In this document: positions 24,855 through 33,694 of the stretch, piece by piece | Layout of the letters: each line of letters opens with the position of its first letter | How positions within the stretch are numbered: position 1 is the stretch's first letter | From: CAZZHG01 sp964653655 | GTDB lineage: Bacteria; Bdellovibrionota; FAC87; UBA2466 | Direction of reading: 5' to 3' | Assembly: GCA_964653655.1 (NCBI GenBank) | Contig: CAZZHG010000020.1 | Coordinates: forward strand, 1 to 61,697 | Length of the DNA: 61,697 bases | Made by a program: the position numbers and the translations under genes | Notes under the pieces: generated by a model | Told to the model about the DNA's origin: nothing | What the model saw: only the letters and a program-made list of their open reading frames with translations | The model's database searches: none

Positions 24855-26327
24855 TCAGCCTGCTTTGCGTTTATCATCCGGGTCGTCTTCGAGGGAAGTG
24901 ATATCGATTTCGATGTTGGTGAAGGTCGGCTCCTTCAAATCCTCGGGGGCGTCCTCGTTCCCGTCGGAAGGAGGAGGAGGCTCGGAGGCGAGCTCGGCGA
25001 AGATCGTCTTCGGAGGCGGAGCGGCCTTGGGCGCAACCACTTCCGCGGGCACGACGGTCAGCTCCTCGTAACGGGTGGCCGGAACTTCGGGCTTACCCTC
25101 GCTGACGCCGAAATCCTCTTTGTAACGGCCGAAGAGCCGGTGAGCGCGGACGCGAATGTCGGGCACACCGACCATCGCAAGCCCCACCGTAGAAAAGATG
25201 AGCGAGAAGAAAACCGTAAGCCCGATGGCCGAACCCACCCAGCCGGGCGGATGATTCGGAAACGCGATCGGCATGAAAGCCAGAGCGAGCGCGCCCAGCC
25301 CACGGGGACTGGAGATGAACAGCGACATCGCTTCCCAGCGCGAGCAGCGCTTCGGATTCACGGCGACGAAAACCCAAAGGTAACGCGCGACCCAAATGGC
25401 CGGCACGACCATCGCGCAGTAAAGCATCAGGTTCGTATTGCTGAACTTCAGCTGCGTGCCGAGGCGAATCCAGAACAGATTGGTGAGAACGAGCCACGTG
25501 TCGGCGAGAGCCGGGATGCGTTCCTCGGTAACGGGCTTGTCGGAGAAAATTAGGTTGAGCCAGCGCGGCCCGACGGCAAGCTGGGCCTGCACCAAACCGA
25601 GGGTCAGTCCCGCGAGCGCTCCGGAGTGGCCGAGCTTCGCGGCGGCGCCGAAGGTGAGAATCCACCAGGCGTCGGCGGCGAACCGCTGACGGGTGAGAGA
25701 AGGCACGCGCCGATCGAGCACGGCCCACAGAAGCCCGGAACCCAATCCGCCCGCCAGCGAATAGGCGACCCACATGCCCTTAGCTTCGAAGATCGCGAGC
25801 GGCTCGAAAATTTGCGCGTCGTAACCGGCGATGCAGACCACGCCGATCGCCGCCGCGAGCCCTTCGGCCCAGATGGCTTCTTTTCTCCAAAGGGTTTCCA
25901 CCGCCGTTCCGGCGCGGTTGCCCGAGATGAAACTCTTCACCGGGCCGCTGCCGAGTGCGGCAAGCCCGAGACCCGCATAGAAGGCTGCCGGAAAAGACAT
26001 GTAAAGCGAGCCGAAGAGACACCCCACGCCGAGCGCGGTTCCGAACCCGAGAAGGACGAGAGCGATGGCGGGAAGCTCCCGTTGAAAGGCAGCTTTGAGA
26101 TTGAACGCGAGCGCCGCCGAGTAAACGATCAGCGCGAGACAAAGCTGGGTGATCCCGATGGAGAACCGGTTCCACTCGGCCTCGGGAAAGAGCCCGAGCA
26201 CCGGGCCGGCCACGTAGCCGGCGACGAGAAACACGACCGCTTCCGGCACGCGCACGCGGGCAAAGAGACCCTTCAGGGCTTGGCCCAGAAAGAAGATGGC
26301 GGCGACGGCTACGAGTGCGGAGGTCAT
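24855..26327 (-). CDS. Cation/proton antiporter (CPA family)
   Basis: About 490 residues from the ATG at 26327, which starts just before the first membrane helix; the frame extends 46 codons further without hydrophobic or ribosome signals. Twelve or so membrane helices with the Na_H_Exchanger pattern (VFLVAGYVAGPVLGLF, ALGSGPVKSFISG). The C-terminal 100 residues are hydrophilic and Pro/Glu/Asp-rich (EPPPPSDGNEDAPEDLKEP), a cytoplasmic tail with no TrkA-type domain. Role: Na+ or K+ exchange for H+. Coupled to DUF983. Confidence 0.87.
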   Translation of the reverse strand: MTSALVAVAAIFFLGQALKGLFARVRVPEAVVFLVAGYVAGPVLGLFPEAEWNRFSIGITQLCLALIVYSAALAFNLKAAFQRELPAIALVLLGFGTALGVGCLFGSLYMSFPAAFYAGLGLAALGSGPVKSFISGNRAGTAVETLWRKEAIWAEGLAAAIGVVCIAGYDAQIFEPLAIFEAKGMWVAYSLAGGLGSGLLWAVLDRRVPSLTRQRFAADAWWILTFGAAAKLGHSGALAGLTLGLVQAQLAVGPRWLNLIFSDKPVTEERIPALADTWLVLTNLFWIRLGTQLKFSNTNLMLYCAMVVPAIWVARYLWVFVAVNPKRCSRWEAMSLFISSPRGLGALALAFMPIAFPNHPPGWVGSAIGLTVFFSLIFSTVGLAMVGVPDIRVRAHRLFGRYKEDFGVSEGKPEVPATRYEELTVVPAEVVAPKAAPPPKTIFAELASEPPPPSDGNEDAPEDLKEPTFTNIEIDITSLEDDPDDKRKAG

Positions 26328-26489
26328 AAGGGTTTCAGACCAGCCTGGCCCCCCCTTTATTCGACGTCCGCCAACGTGGCATAGGCCGTCGAAGTGTAGG
26401 AACTGGCTGCCCCTACTTTTCGGCTTTTTCGGGGATAAGCCTTCGCACGAAGGCGATTCGGCCACCGCAACGAGTCAAGTTACTGAAAA
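26328..26489. other. Intergenic region with a short hairpin
   Basis: 162 nt between two minus-strand genes. The palindrome GCCTTCG/CGAAGGC (26439-26454) could terminate the HAD transcript reading leftward, being followed by TTATCC on that strand; this is a weak candidate. The remainder must hold the antiporter promoter, which I cannot place. Confidence 0.4.
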
Positions 26490-27134
26490 TCAGGGGGAAG
26501 TTTCGAGAAAAAACTCGGTGAGCTCTTCGAAATCGGCGAACTTCAGGCAGGCCGATTGAGGCTCGCCGAAACCGTACTCGACGTGAAAGTACGCGACCCC
26601 CGCCCGGCCGGCCGCGATCTGGTCGCCCGCCGTGTCTCCGATGTAGGCGGCCGACTTGAGTCCGTTGCGTTCGACGACCAGCCTGATGTTGTCGCCCTTC
26701 GGTCTTCCGGTCGCGCCGTAACATTCGGCGTCCTTGAAGCAACGGCGAAGTCCGGAGGCCGCAAAGAAGGCGTCGAGGTAGTACTCGTCGCAGTTACTGA
26801 CGATAAAAAGCGGATAACGGGCTCCGAGTTTCTCGAGTCCCTCTTCCACGCCTGGAAAAAGAATGCCGCCTTCGCTTCGAATGACGTCGATTTCCTTCTG
26901 GTAGCACGCGTCGCCGATTTTCTCCCGCTCGTGGGGTTTCGCGTCCGGAAAGACCTTTTCGAAAATCTGATCTTTCGGCAGCCCCATGATGCCTTTGATG
27001 TCGCCGTCGGTGATCACCCGCCCGGATTTGCCGAGATCCCCCAAAGCCTGGTTCCACCCCTTCGCGCAGGAGGCGGAGGAGTCCCAGAGGGTTCCGTCGA
27101 GATCGAAAATTAGGCTGTCGAAAGGCGTTCCCAT
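26490..27134 (-). CDS. HAD hydrolase, phosphoglycolate phosphatase-like
   Basis: 214 residues from the ATG at 27134, immediately before the domain start. Motif I FDLDGTLWD (D11, D13), motif II serine in FIVSNCDE, motif III lysine in GRPKGDN, motif IV GDTAGDQIAA: a complete HAD set with a helical C1 cap, like Gph and related phosphatases. There is no ribosome site; TATAGT at 27150-27145 lies 10 nt upstream, so the message may have a leader of only a few nt. Substrate unknown. Confidence 0.88.
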   Translation of the reverse strand: MGTPFDSLIFDLDGTLWDSSASCAKGWNQALGDLGKSGRVITDGDIKGIMGLPKDQIFEKVFPDAKPHEREKIGDACYQKEIDVIRSEGGILFPGVEEGLEKLGARYPLFIVSNCDEYYLDAFFAASGLRRCFKDAECYGATGRPKGDNIRLVVERNGLKSAAYIGDTAGDQIAAGRAGVAYFHVEYGFGEPQSACLKFADFEELTEFFLETSP

Positions 27135-27226
27135 GGGAGGGTTAACTATAGTGCACGCGTCTTCCCACCGCCACTCTCCAAGCGACCGCCGCCGGGATAG
27201 GATTCCGGGCTGGGGGGGACACAATC

Positions 27227-28468
27227 ATGCGCAGCTTGATACTCGGTCTTGGACTTTGGGCGACCGCCGCCATCGCGTTGGAAACACCGCTTGCCGTCGC
27301 GAGAATGGGAAAGGGCACGACGGGAACGCGCCTCGACTTCGGCATAAGCCGGCATCAGGCGGACTCGCTCTACCGGGCCACCGGCCATACGGTCGACCTG
27401 CGAAATCTGGTCCTCGTCTCCGATACGGAGATGCCGTTCGTCGACTGGTCGGACGCGCACCTCGTCGGCTGGCTCGATCAGGTAGCCGTCCCTCCCCCGG
27501 GGTTCTATGCGACCCCCGATCCCTCTCTCGCCGGCGAGTGGTGGCTGCAAAAGCTGGAGCTGGAGAAGGCGTGGGACAAGGCGACCGGAAAGGGCGTCAC
27601 CATCGCCGATTGCGATTCGGGCTTTTACACTTCGGAGCCCGACCTGGTCCCGAACCTCCTGCTCAACGACCGTTACGATCTCGCGGACAAGGATCAACCG
27701 CTCGTCGTCGACGACGGCAACTTCATAAGCCACGGAACTTCCGTCGCGGCGATTCTAATCGGGTCCCTCGACGGTAAGGGAACCAACGGCATAGCGTTCA
27801 ACTCCAAACTCGTGCCGCTGCAGAACTTCAACTACTCGAACGACGACGACATCGGAAAGGAAGAGGCGACCGCGCGCTGCGTACTGCGTGCGATAACGTT
27901 GCCCTCCGTGAAGGTCATCGTGCTGGAAAACCAGACGGCGCAAGGCTCGTCGGAAACTTTCGCCGGAACCCGCGAAGCGGTGAAGCTCGCGCTCGCGTCT
28001 GGAGTGACGGTGGTATCGGCGGGTGGAAACTATTCCAAGGAGCTGACGATCGAAGCGGGCGAGGACACGGGCACCATCATCGTCGGCGCCGTGGACACTT
28101 CGGCGAAGAAGGAAAGTTTCAGCAACTACGGAAAGCGCATTTCGGTCGCGGCTTACGGGCGCAACCTTCACACACTGTCGGGCCCGAACGGCTCGATGGG
28201 ATCCTTCGGAGGCACTTCGGGAGCGACTCCCCAAGTCGCCGCCACCGTCGCGCTCATGCTGGAAGTGAACCCGAAGCTCACGCCGGCGCAAATCCGTCAG
28301 ATCCTCGAAGCGACCCGGATCACGACGCCGGACAATCAAGACGTCGGAGGAATGCTGAATGTCGTCGGAGCGGTGGAAGCGGCGGGAAAAACCCGCGCGT
28401 CGGCGGGCGCGGCCATGGACGCCGAAGCTTTGCGGAAGAAAGTGATTACGATCTTGTCGAAGCCCTGA
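27227..28468 (+). CDS. Secreted subtilisin-like serine protease (S8)
   Basis: 413 residues. Signal peptide about 1-18 (LILGLGLWATAAIA), a pro-region of about 90 residues, then the peptidase S8 domain (about 100-385). Triad: Asp in ADCDSGFY (D130), His in SHGTS (H169), Ser in GGTSGATP (S330); oxyanion Asn in AGGNYS (N267). The active-site serine motif reads GTSGATP rather than GTSMATP. All catalytic residues are present, so it should be active in the periplasm or outside. GGGGGGG lies before the ATG. Its 3' end abuts the convergent desaturase gene. Confidence 0.93.
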   Translation: MRSLILGLGLWATAAIALETPLAVARMGKGTTGTRLDFGISRHQADSLYRATGHTVDLRNLVLVSDTEMPFVDWSDAHLVGWLDQVAVPPPGFYATPDPSLAGEWWLQKLELEKAWDKATGKGVTIADCDSGFYTSEPDLVPNLLLNDRYDLADKDQPLVVDDGNFISHGTSVAAILIGSLDGKGTNGIAFNSKLVPLQNFNYSNDDDIGKEEATARCVLRAITLPSVKVIVLENQTAQGSSETFAGTREAVKLALASGVTVVSAGGNYSKELTIEAGEDTGTIIVGAVDTSAKKESFSNYGKRISVAAYGRNLHTLSGPNGSMGSFGGTSGATPQVAATVALMLEVNPKLTPAQIRQILEATRITTPDNQDVGGMLNVVGAVEAAGKTRASAGAAMDAEALRKKVITILSKP

Positions 28469-29623
28469 TTAGGCGACGACCGGGACGGGGATGCGGCGCC
28501 AAGTGCGCAGGTACACAGACCATTGCCGGATGGCGGCCTTGCGCTCGAGGGCGTTTGCCTTACGCTCGGCTTTGAGCTTAAGGAAACGCTCGCGGTAGTT
28601 CGCCTTCATCGCGAGGTACTTCTCCCGCGACTGAGCTCTCATGTCCGCCTTCAAGCGGGCCCACTCCTCACGGATTTCCTTGATGCGCAGCTGAGCGGCT
28701 TCCCGCTTGTGCTTGAGCATCTCGATCCGCTCCGCCGGAAAACCGCGCGAGAGAAGGCTTCTCTCTTCGGCGCGAAGGCGCGCCTTTTGGATTTCCACGG
28801 CCGGAATCTTTTTCAAGCGAGTCGTCAGGCCCACGAGGGCGAGGCTTCCGATAAGCCACTTCGTCGGATCCCATTGGTACCAGCGGATGCCGTTGCGGTA
28901 GTCCGAGGCGAATTGATGGTGGTAATTGTGGTAGCCCTCGCCGAAGGCGAAGATCGCGAGCAGCAAGCTATCGCGCGCGGTTTGAATTTCGCTGTAGGTC
29001 CGCCTGCCGAAAGTATGCGCGTAGGAGTTGATGAGGAACGTAGAGTGGCTTCCCGCCACGACCCGCAGCAACCCGCCGAAGAGCAGCCCGCCGAAAGGAC
29101 TTCCCATCAGGAAACCGACCGCGAGCGGAAGGCCGAAGCACATTGTAATGGCAATCACGACGTAGTTCCGGTGCTGCCACATCACGAGTTTGTCCTGAAG
29201 GAGATCCTCCGGATAAACGCTCTGCATGTCCTTGGGCTCTTCGTAAAAGAGCCAGCCGATGTGGGCCCAGAGAAAGCCTTCGTGGATGTTGTGCGGATCT
29301 TTTTCCGTGTCCACGTGCCGGTGATGGCGGCGGTGATCGGCGCTCCACTGCAGAGCGGACCCCTGAAACGCACCGGCCCCGAACAACAGGAACGCGAGCT
29401 TCACGATGGGATTCGCCTCATAGCTTCGGTGGGACAGAAAACGATGATACCCCGCGGTAATACTCATGCTCGTAAACGACACGTAGATGAAGAAGAGCGC
29501 GAGCAGCGACCAGCTGAATCCGTTCAGATAGAGGTAGAGGGGGGTCAGAATCAGAGCTCCCAGCCCGGTCAGGCTGAAAAACAGGATGTTTACCCATTGG
29601 AGCTTCTTCGGGGAGGTGGTCAT
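28469..29623 (-). CDS. Membrane fatty-acid (acyl-CoA-type) desaturase with long charged C-terminal tail
   Basis: 384 residues. Three histidine boxes of the di-iron site: HRFLSH (60-65), HRRHH (97-101), HNYHH (232-236), with four membrane helices, as in delta-9 acyl-CoA desaturases. The catalytic part ends near residue 275. The last 105 residues are a highly charged, Lys/Arg/Glu-rich helix (RERFLKLKAERKANALERKAA), likely a coiled coil, which ordinary bacterial desaturases lack. It would introduce a double bond into membrane fatty acids using electrons from ferredoxin or cytochrome b5. AAGGA precedes the ATG. Confidence 0.92.
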   Translation of the reverse strand: MTTSPKKLQWVNILFFSLTGLGALILTPLYLYLNGFSWSLLALFFIYVSFTSMSITAGYHRFLSHRSYEANPIVKLAFLLFGAGAFQGSALQWSADHRRHHRHVDTEKDPHNIHEGFLWAHIGWLFYEEPKDMQSVYPEDLLQDKLVMWQHRNYVVIAITMCFGLPLAVGFLMGSPFGGLLFGGLLRVVAGSHSTFLINSYAHTFGRRTYSEIQTARDSLLLAIFAFGEGYHNYHHQFASDYRNGIRWYQWDPTKWLIGSLALVGLTTRLKKIPAVEIQKARLRAEERSLLSRGFPAERIEMLKHKREAAQLRIKEIREEWARLKADMRAQSREKYLAMKANYRERFLKLKAERKANALERKAAIRQWSVYLRTWRRIPVPVVA

Positions 29624-29815
29624 AAGGTTCCTTATACTACGATGCTAACGACTCCGCGGATTGCGATCAGCAAGAATCCTGTGAAGATTCAACGGGGGCG
29701 AAAACCGCGGCTGAATCATCGCTTTTGCCTAGCGCATTAAGATCAGAAGTAACGGAAAGGAAGCGGGCTGTCGAGAGACTTGCCGGGGACGGTCCACTTC
29801 GCCTATCTACTGAGC

Positions 29816-30271
29816 ATGCTTAGCGAAGGGGATAAGGCTCCGGCCTTCAAGTTGGCTTCCGATTCAGGCGAAACCATCTCTCTTGCCGATCTCAAGGGTA
29901 AGACTGTCGTCCTTTACTTCTATCCCAAGGATCTCACGCCGGGTTGCACACAGGAAGCCTGTGATTTCAGGGATGAGTCCGCCGCCTTCAAGAAGAGGAA
30001 AGCGGTCATTCTCGGGGTTAGCGCCGACTCCGTCGAGCGCCACGGAAAATTCCGGGACAAGCTGGGGCTCAAATTTCCGCTTCTCGCCGACGAGGACAAG
30101 AAGGTCTGCAAAGCCTACGGCGTGTGGCAGGAAAAATCCCTCTACGGCAAAAAGTTCATGGGCATCGTCCGAACGACGTTCGTCATCGGCCCCGACGGAA
30201 AGATCGTGAAGGTTTTCCCGAAGGTGAAAGTGAAGGATCACGTCGCCGAAGTTCTCGAGGCCCTTCCTTGA
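29816..30271 (+). CDS. bcp: Thioredoxin-dependent peroxiredoxin Bcp/PrxQ
   Basis: 151 residues from the ATG at 29816; a TTG 12 codons upstream is possible but the family starts here. Reduces hydrogen peroxide and lipid hydroperoxides. Peroxidatic C44 and resolving C49 sit in YPKDLTPGCTQEAC, the atypical two-Cys arrangement of Bcp. Other conserved residues (ILGVSADSVERHGKF, FPLLADEDKKVCKAYGV) are intact. No ribosome site; TATCTA lies 6 nt before the ATG. Its stop overlaps the TTG start of pyrF. Confidence 0.95.
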   Translation: MLSEGDKAPAFKLASDSGETISLADLKGKTVVLYFYPKDLTPGCTQEACDFRDESAAFKKRKAVILGVSADSVERHGKFRDKLGLKFPLLADEDKKVCKAYGVWQEKSLYGKKFMGIVRTTFVIGPDGKIVKVFPKVKVKDHVAEVLEALP

Positions 30272-30978
30272 AGGGAACTCCGAAAGACCGGCTCATAGTA
30301 GCCCTCGACGTGGACTCCCTCGATAAAGCGATGCCGCTCGTGGAACAGCTCGCCCCTCACGTGGGCTGTTTCAAAGTAGGGCTCGAGCTTCTGACTTCCG
30401 CGGGCGCGCCCCAGGTAGTGAAGCGGCTGCACGACGCCGGCGGCTCCATCTTTTACGACGGAAAATTCGACGACATCCCGGCGACGATCGCGGGCGCGAG
30501 CCGCGCCGCCGCCGCGCTCGGCGTGAAAATGTTCAACGTGCACGCAAGCTGCGGCAAGGAGTCGCTCGCCGCGGCCGCGAAGGTGAAGGGCAAGTCGATT
30601 CTCCTCGCCGTGACGGTGCTGACCTCCCTCGATGAAACCGCTTGCCGACACTCCTTCGGGATGAGCCCCTTGGAAAAAGTTTTGGCTTTCGCCCGGGACG
30701 CGGCCGACTCCGGCTGCGACGGCGTGGTCTGCTCGCCGAAGGAGCTGGAAGCGCTCTCGAAGGATTCGGCGACGGCGAAGCTCTTGAAGGTGACTCCCGG
30801 CGTACGACCCGACTGGGCCACGGCCGGAGATCAGAAGCGGACTCTCACGCCCGGCGAAGCCATCCGAAAGGGAGCTTCCTACCTGGTGGTAGGCCGGCCG
30901 ATTCTGCAGCCGCCCTCGGGCACGCCCGCGGACGCGGCGAAAAGAGTCGTCGAGGAAATCGGAAAGGCGCTTTCGTGA
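30268..30978 (+). CDS. pyrF: Orotidine 5'-phosphate decarboxylase
   Basis: 236 residues from a TTG overlapping the bcp stop (TTGA); no ATG is available at the conserved N-terminus (RLIVALDVDS). It converts OMP to UMP, the last step of pyrimidine synthesis. Catalytic tetrad in DGKFDDIP (D64, K66, D69), plus the phosphate-binding VTPGVRP and VVGRPI segments. The GTG start of pyrE overlaps its stop (GTGA). The usual HDIP is DDIP here, a minor change. Confidence 0.95.
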   Translation: MKGTPKDRLIVALDVDSLDKAMPLVEQLAPHVGCFKVGLELLTSAGAPQVVKRLHDAGGSIFYDGKFDDIPATIAGASRAAAALGVKMFNVHASCGKESLAAAAKVKGKSILLAVTVLTSLDETACRHSFGMSPLEKVLAFARDAADSGCDGVVCSPKELEALSKDSATAKLLKVTPGVRPDWATAGDQKRTLTPGEAIRKGASYLVVGRPILQPPSGTPADAAKRVVEEIGKALS

Positions 30979-31595
30979 CCCCTCTCGAGAAAATGAAAAA
31001 GGCCGGAGCCCTCGTCACCGACAGCCACATCGTTTACACGTCGGGCCGCCACGGCAAAGCTTACGTCAACAAAGACGCCGTCTACCCTCACGCGGATCTC
31101 ACTTCCGAAATCACCCTTGAGATGGTGAAGCCGTTTCTTTCCAAGAACGTGGAAGTCGCCCTCGCCCCGGCGCTGGGCGGAATCATTCTTTCCCAGTGGG
31201 CCGCCCACCACCTGACGAAAGCGCTCGGGCGGGAAGTGCTCGGCGTTTACGCCGAAAAAGAGGGCGAAGGATTTCTGCTACGGCGCGGATACGACAAGCT
31301 GGTCGCCGGAAGGAACACCCTCGTGCTCGAAGACGTGCTCACTACGGGTGGCTCCGTGAAAAAGGCCGTCGAGACCGCTAAAGCGGCGGGAGCCAACGTC
31401 GTCGGAGTCGCGGCGCTGTGCAACCGCGGCGGAGTCACCGCCCAGTTTCTCGGGGTTCCCGAGCTTCGCTCGTTTCTGGAAGTCAGCCTGGAGTCCTGGG
31501 AAGAGAAAGACTGCCCGCTTTGCGCGGCGAAGATTCCCGTCAACACCGACGTGGGAAAAGGCCGCGAGTACCTCGCCCGAAAAGGGACGCGTTAG
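30975..31595 (+). CDS. pyrE: Orotate phosphoribosyltransferase
   Basis: 206 residues. Converts orotate and PRPP to OMP, feeding PyrF encoded directly upstream. PRPP motif VLEDVLTTGGSVKKAV and the orotate-binding VNKDAVYPHADL region are present. Starts at a GTG overlapping the pyrF stop. A C-terminal CPLCAAKIPVN stretch with two cysteines is the only unusual piece; it may be a metal or structural feature. Part of the bcp-pyrF-pyrE unit. Confidence 0.93.
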   Translation: MTPLEKMKKAGALVTDSHIVYTSGRHGKAYVNKDAVYPHADLTSEITLEMVKPFLSKNVEVALAPALGGIILSQWAAHHLTKALGREVLGVYAEKEGEGFLLRRGYDKLVAGRNTLVLEDVLTTGGSVKKAVETAKAAGANVVGVAALCNRGGVTAQFLGVPELRSFLEVSLESWEEKDCPLCAAKIPVNTDVGKGREYLARKGTR

Positions 31596-31610
31596 GCTAC
31601 AATTGTCCCG

Positions 31611-33071
31611 ATGCCCCAGCGCTTCGCCGCTCTCGTTTTCTTCGTCTGCGCTTTTCTTCTGACGTCGGGCGGACGTTTGGGAAGCCTCGACGCCGGCTCG
31701 CAGCTTCAAGCGACCCTTCTCGGAATCACGACGGGAAATCTCGGCACCCCTACTCCTCCGCCTCCGGAACCGCTCCTATGGGTACAAAGCCCCGGCGGGC
31801 TTTTCTATCAGTGCCACGACTTCGGCAACCTGGTGCTCATGACCCCCGGGGCGATCGTCGCGAAGGCGGTTTCCCACTCCTCCCCGGAGGATCTCGTGAA
31901 GGAGCCGCCCGCCATCGCCCGCGTGGCCGTGTCCCTCACCTACGCGGTCGTCGCGGGACTCGGATCCTATTTTCTGTTTCTCGCTTTCTCGCTTCTCTTC
32001 GAAACGATGGCCGCCTTTTGGCTTACGGCTGTCTTTTCCTTCGCGACCTTCTATTGGGCCTATTCGAAAACCGCGTGGGACGTGATGGGGGCGAGCGCTG
32101 GAATCTGCCTGCTCCTTTACACCTCTCTAAAAATCCGGCTTAGGGACTCTTCGGACCCGAAGGATTTCGCCGCCCTCGGTTTTGCTTTCATCTGGGCGAG
32201 CGCGTTTCGCTTCTCTCTATTCCCGTCGCTTGCGCTCGGAGGGCTCTGGTTTCTGTGGTGCCTGCGCAAGAAACTGAACGCCAAGGTAGTGATTCCGTTT
32301 TTCGCGGTGACTACCGCGGGCCTCGTCCCGACTTTGATCTACAACCACGTCCGGATGGGCTCGGCCTTTCGGCCGGCGACGACCGCGGCGCAGTTCGCTT
32401 CCACCAGCGATCTGCAAGGAAGCTTTCTTTCAGGGCTCTACGGTCTGCTGTTATCGCCGAACAAAGGGCTACTCTGGTTCGCGCCGGTCTTCGTGCTCCT
32501 CTTCGCGTTGCCGCTTTTTTGGAAGAATCAGCCGAAGGAACGAAAGCAGATGGGAATCGCGTTCGCTCTCGTTACGATTCCGTATCTGCTTCTCATTTCC
32601 AAAATCCGGAACTGGGGAACTTTCGGCTGGGGCCCCCGCTATCTGGTCCCGATTCTTCCGCTGCTCTTCTACTTTCTTGCCCCCGTGCTAGTCGGACTTT
32701 GGACGAAGTACCGAAAACCAGTCGCCGCGCTCGTCGGCTTGTCCTTTCTGCTGAATCTCGCTCCGGTTCTCGTGAACTGGAGCCTCGCTATCGCCGACCC
32801 GGTGACGTCGAATCCGCACCTTTTCACGCCGAAAGCCCACATGAGAATTTGGGGGGCGCTCCTCGACGGCCTTCAGGGAATTCCGCTCGCCGCTCCCCAG
32901 GAAGTGCTCTCCGATCCGGTTCGAAGCGCCGGCGCGCGTTTTCCCGATCTGTGGACGGTACGCTTGATGGAATTGTCGGCGGCGGGAACTCTCGCCGGCT
33001 TGGCGGCAATCGCCATTCTGCTGGCCGCCCTCGTGTGGTCCGGATCCGTCTTTAAACGAGCCCGCCCTTGA
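31611..33071 (+). CDS. Multi-pass membrane protein, GT-C glycosyltransferase-like
   Basis: 486 residues with about ten membrane helices. An early periplasmic loop with aspartate (RLGSLDAGSQLQAT), a long loop at 40-80 and a later WGPRYLVPILPLLFYFLAP helix pair resemble bacterial membrane glycosyltransferases that use lipid-linked sugars, but no motif is decisive. It has TACAAT 7 nt before the ATG and no ribosome site. It begins 15 nt after pyrE and its end overlaps the convergent DUF423 gene by 20 nt. Confidence 0.7.
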   Translation: MPQRFAALVFFVCAFLLTSGGRLGSLDAGSQLQATLLGITTGNLGTPTPPPPEPLLWVQSPGGLFYQCHDFGNLVLMTPGAIVAKAVSHSSPEDLVKEPPAIARVAVSLTYAVVAGLGSYFLFLAFSLLFETMAAFWLTAVFSFATFYWAYSKTAWDVMGASAGICLLLYTSLKIRLRDSSDPKDFAALGFAFIWASAFRFSLFPSLALGGLWFLWCLRKKLNAKVVIPFFAVTTAGLVPTLIYNHVRMGSAFRPATTAAQFASTSDLQGSFLSGLYGLLLSPNKGLLWFAPVFVLLFALPLFWKNQPKERKQMGIAFALVTIPYLLLISKIRNWGTFGWGPRYLVPILPLLFYFLAPVLVGLWTKYRKPVAALVGLSFLLNLAPVLVNWSLAIADPVTSNPHLFTPKAHMRIWGALLDGLQGIPLAAPQEVLSDPVRSAGARFPDLWTVRLMELSAAGTLAGLAAIAILLAALVWSGSVFKRARP

Positions 33072-33429
33072 AGGCGAACCAGCCCAGTAGGCCCCAGCCG
33101 ATAAGAAAGCTCACCCCTCCGAAGGGAGTGATGGCTCCAAGGATTCCAACCTTGGAGAGTGCGAGCGCATAAAGACTGCCGCTGAACACCACGGTGCCCA
33201 CGAGAAAAGCCCAGCCCGCATTTCTCAAAAGCGCAGCCTCCCCCCGTGCGAGTAAAACCGCGACGAGAGCCAGCGCGAAGGCGTGAAAGAACTGGTAGTG
33301 CACTCCCGTCTGATAGATGGCGAGATACTTCTCGTCCAAAACGTTTTTCAAACCGTGGGCGCCGAAGGCGCCGAAAGCCACGGAAAGAAAACCGCTGACG
33401 GCGGCGGCGGACAGAAAAAAATTGGCCAT
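33052..33429 (-). CDS. DUF423 membrane protein (YgdD-like)
   Basis: 125 residues, four membrane helices, with the DUF423 signature FGAFGAHGLKN (about 20-30) and GVHYQFFHAFAL. Function unknown in all bacteria. GGAGG precedes the ATG. The 3' end overlaps that of the convergent membrane-protein gene by 20 nt. Confidence 0.92.
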   Translation of the reverse strand: MANFFLSAAAVSGFLSVAFGAFGAHGLKNVLDEKYLAIYQTGVHYQFFHAFALALVAVLLARGEAALLRNAGWAFLVGTVVFSGSLYALALSKVGILGAITPFGGVSFLIGWGLLGWFAFKGGLV

Positions 33430-33694
33430 GATTGCCTCCGGCTCTGATGAGTCTCAGGCCAGGGAAGTCCGGTCAATGGAAGAGAAATTCAAATCGGAGC
33501 CAACCAAAAGGTGCGGCCTCGCTTCTGGTGAGGGCCTGAATGACATTCCGGGTCGACTCCTTAGGGGAATAATAACAAGCCGATGACACGGGGCGCCGGG
33601 CAGCGTAGTGGCGCACAAGACAACTTAACCGCTTCCGCCCCCGTAGGCCCACTTATCTCTGCAGAAAGAGAGCGAAAATTCCGAAAAGTCGATC
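33430..33694. other. 265-nt divergent region upstream of the pilin-like operon
   Basis: No gene is supported. It must carry the promoter of the pilin-RCC1 operon (starting at the GTG at 33695) and of DUF423. I see no clear sigma-70, sigma-54 or sigma-28 signature. An A/T-rich stretch (GGGGAATAATAACAAG near 33565) is the only candidate -10 area. Confidence 0.35.
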
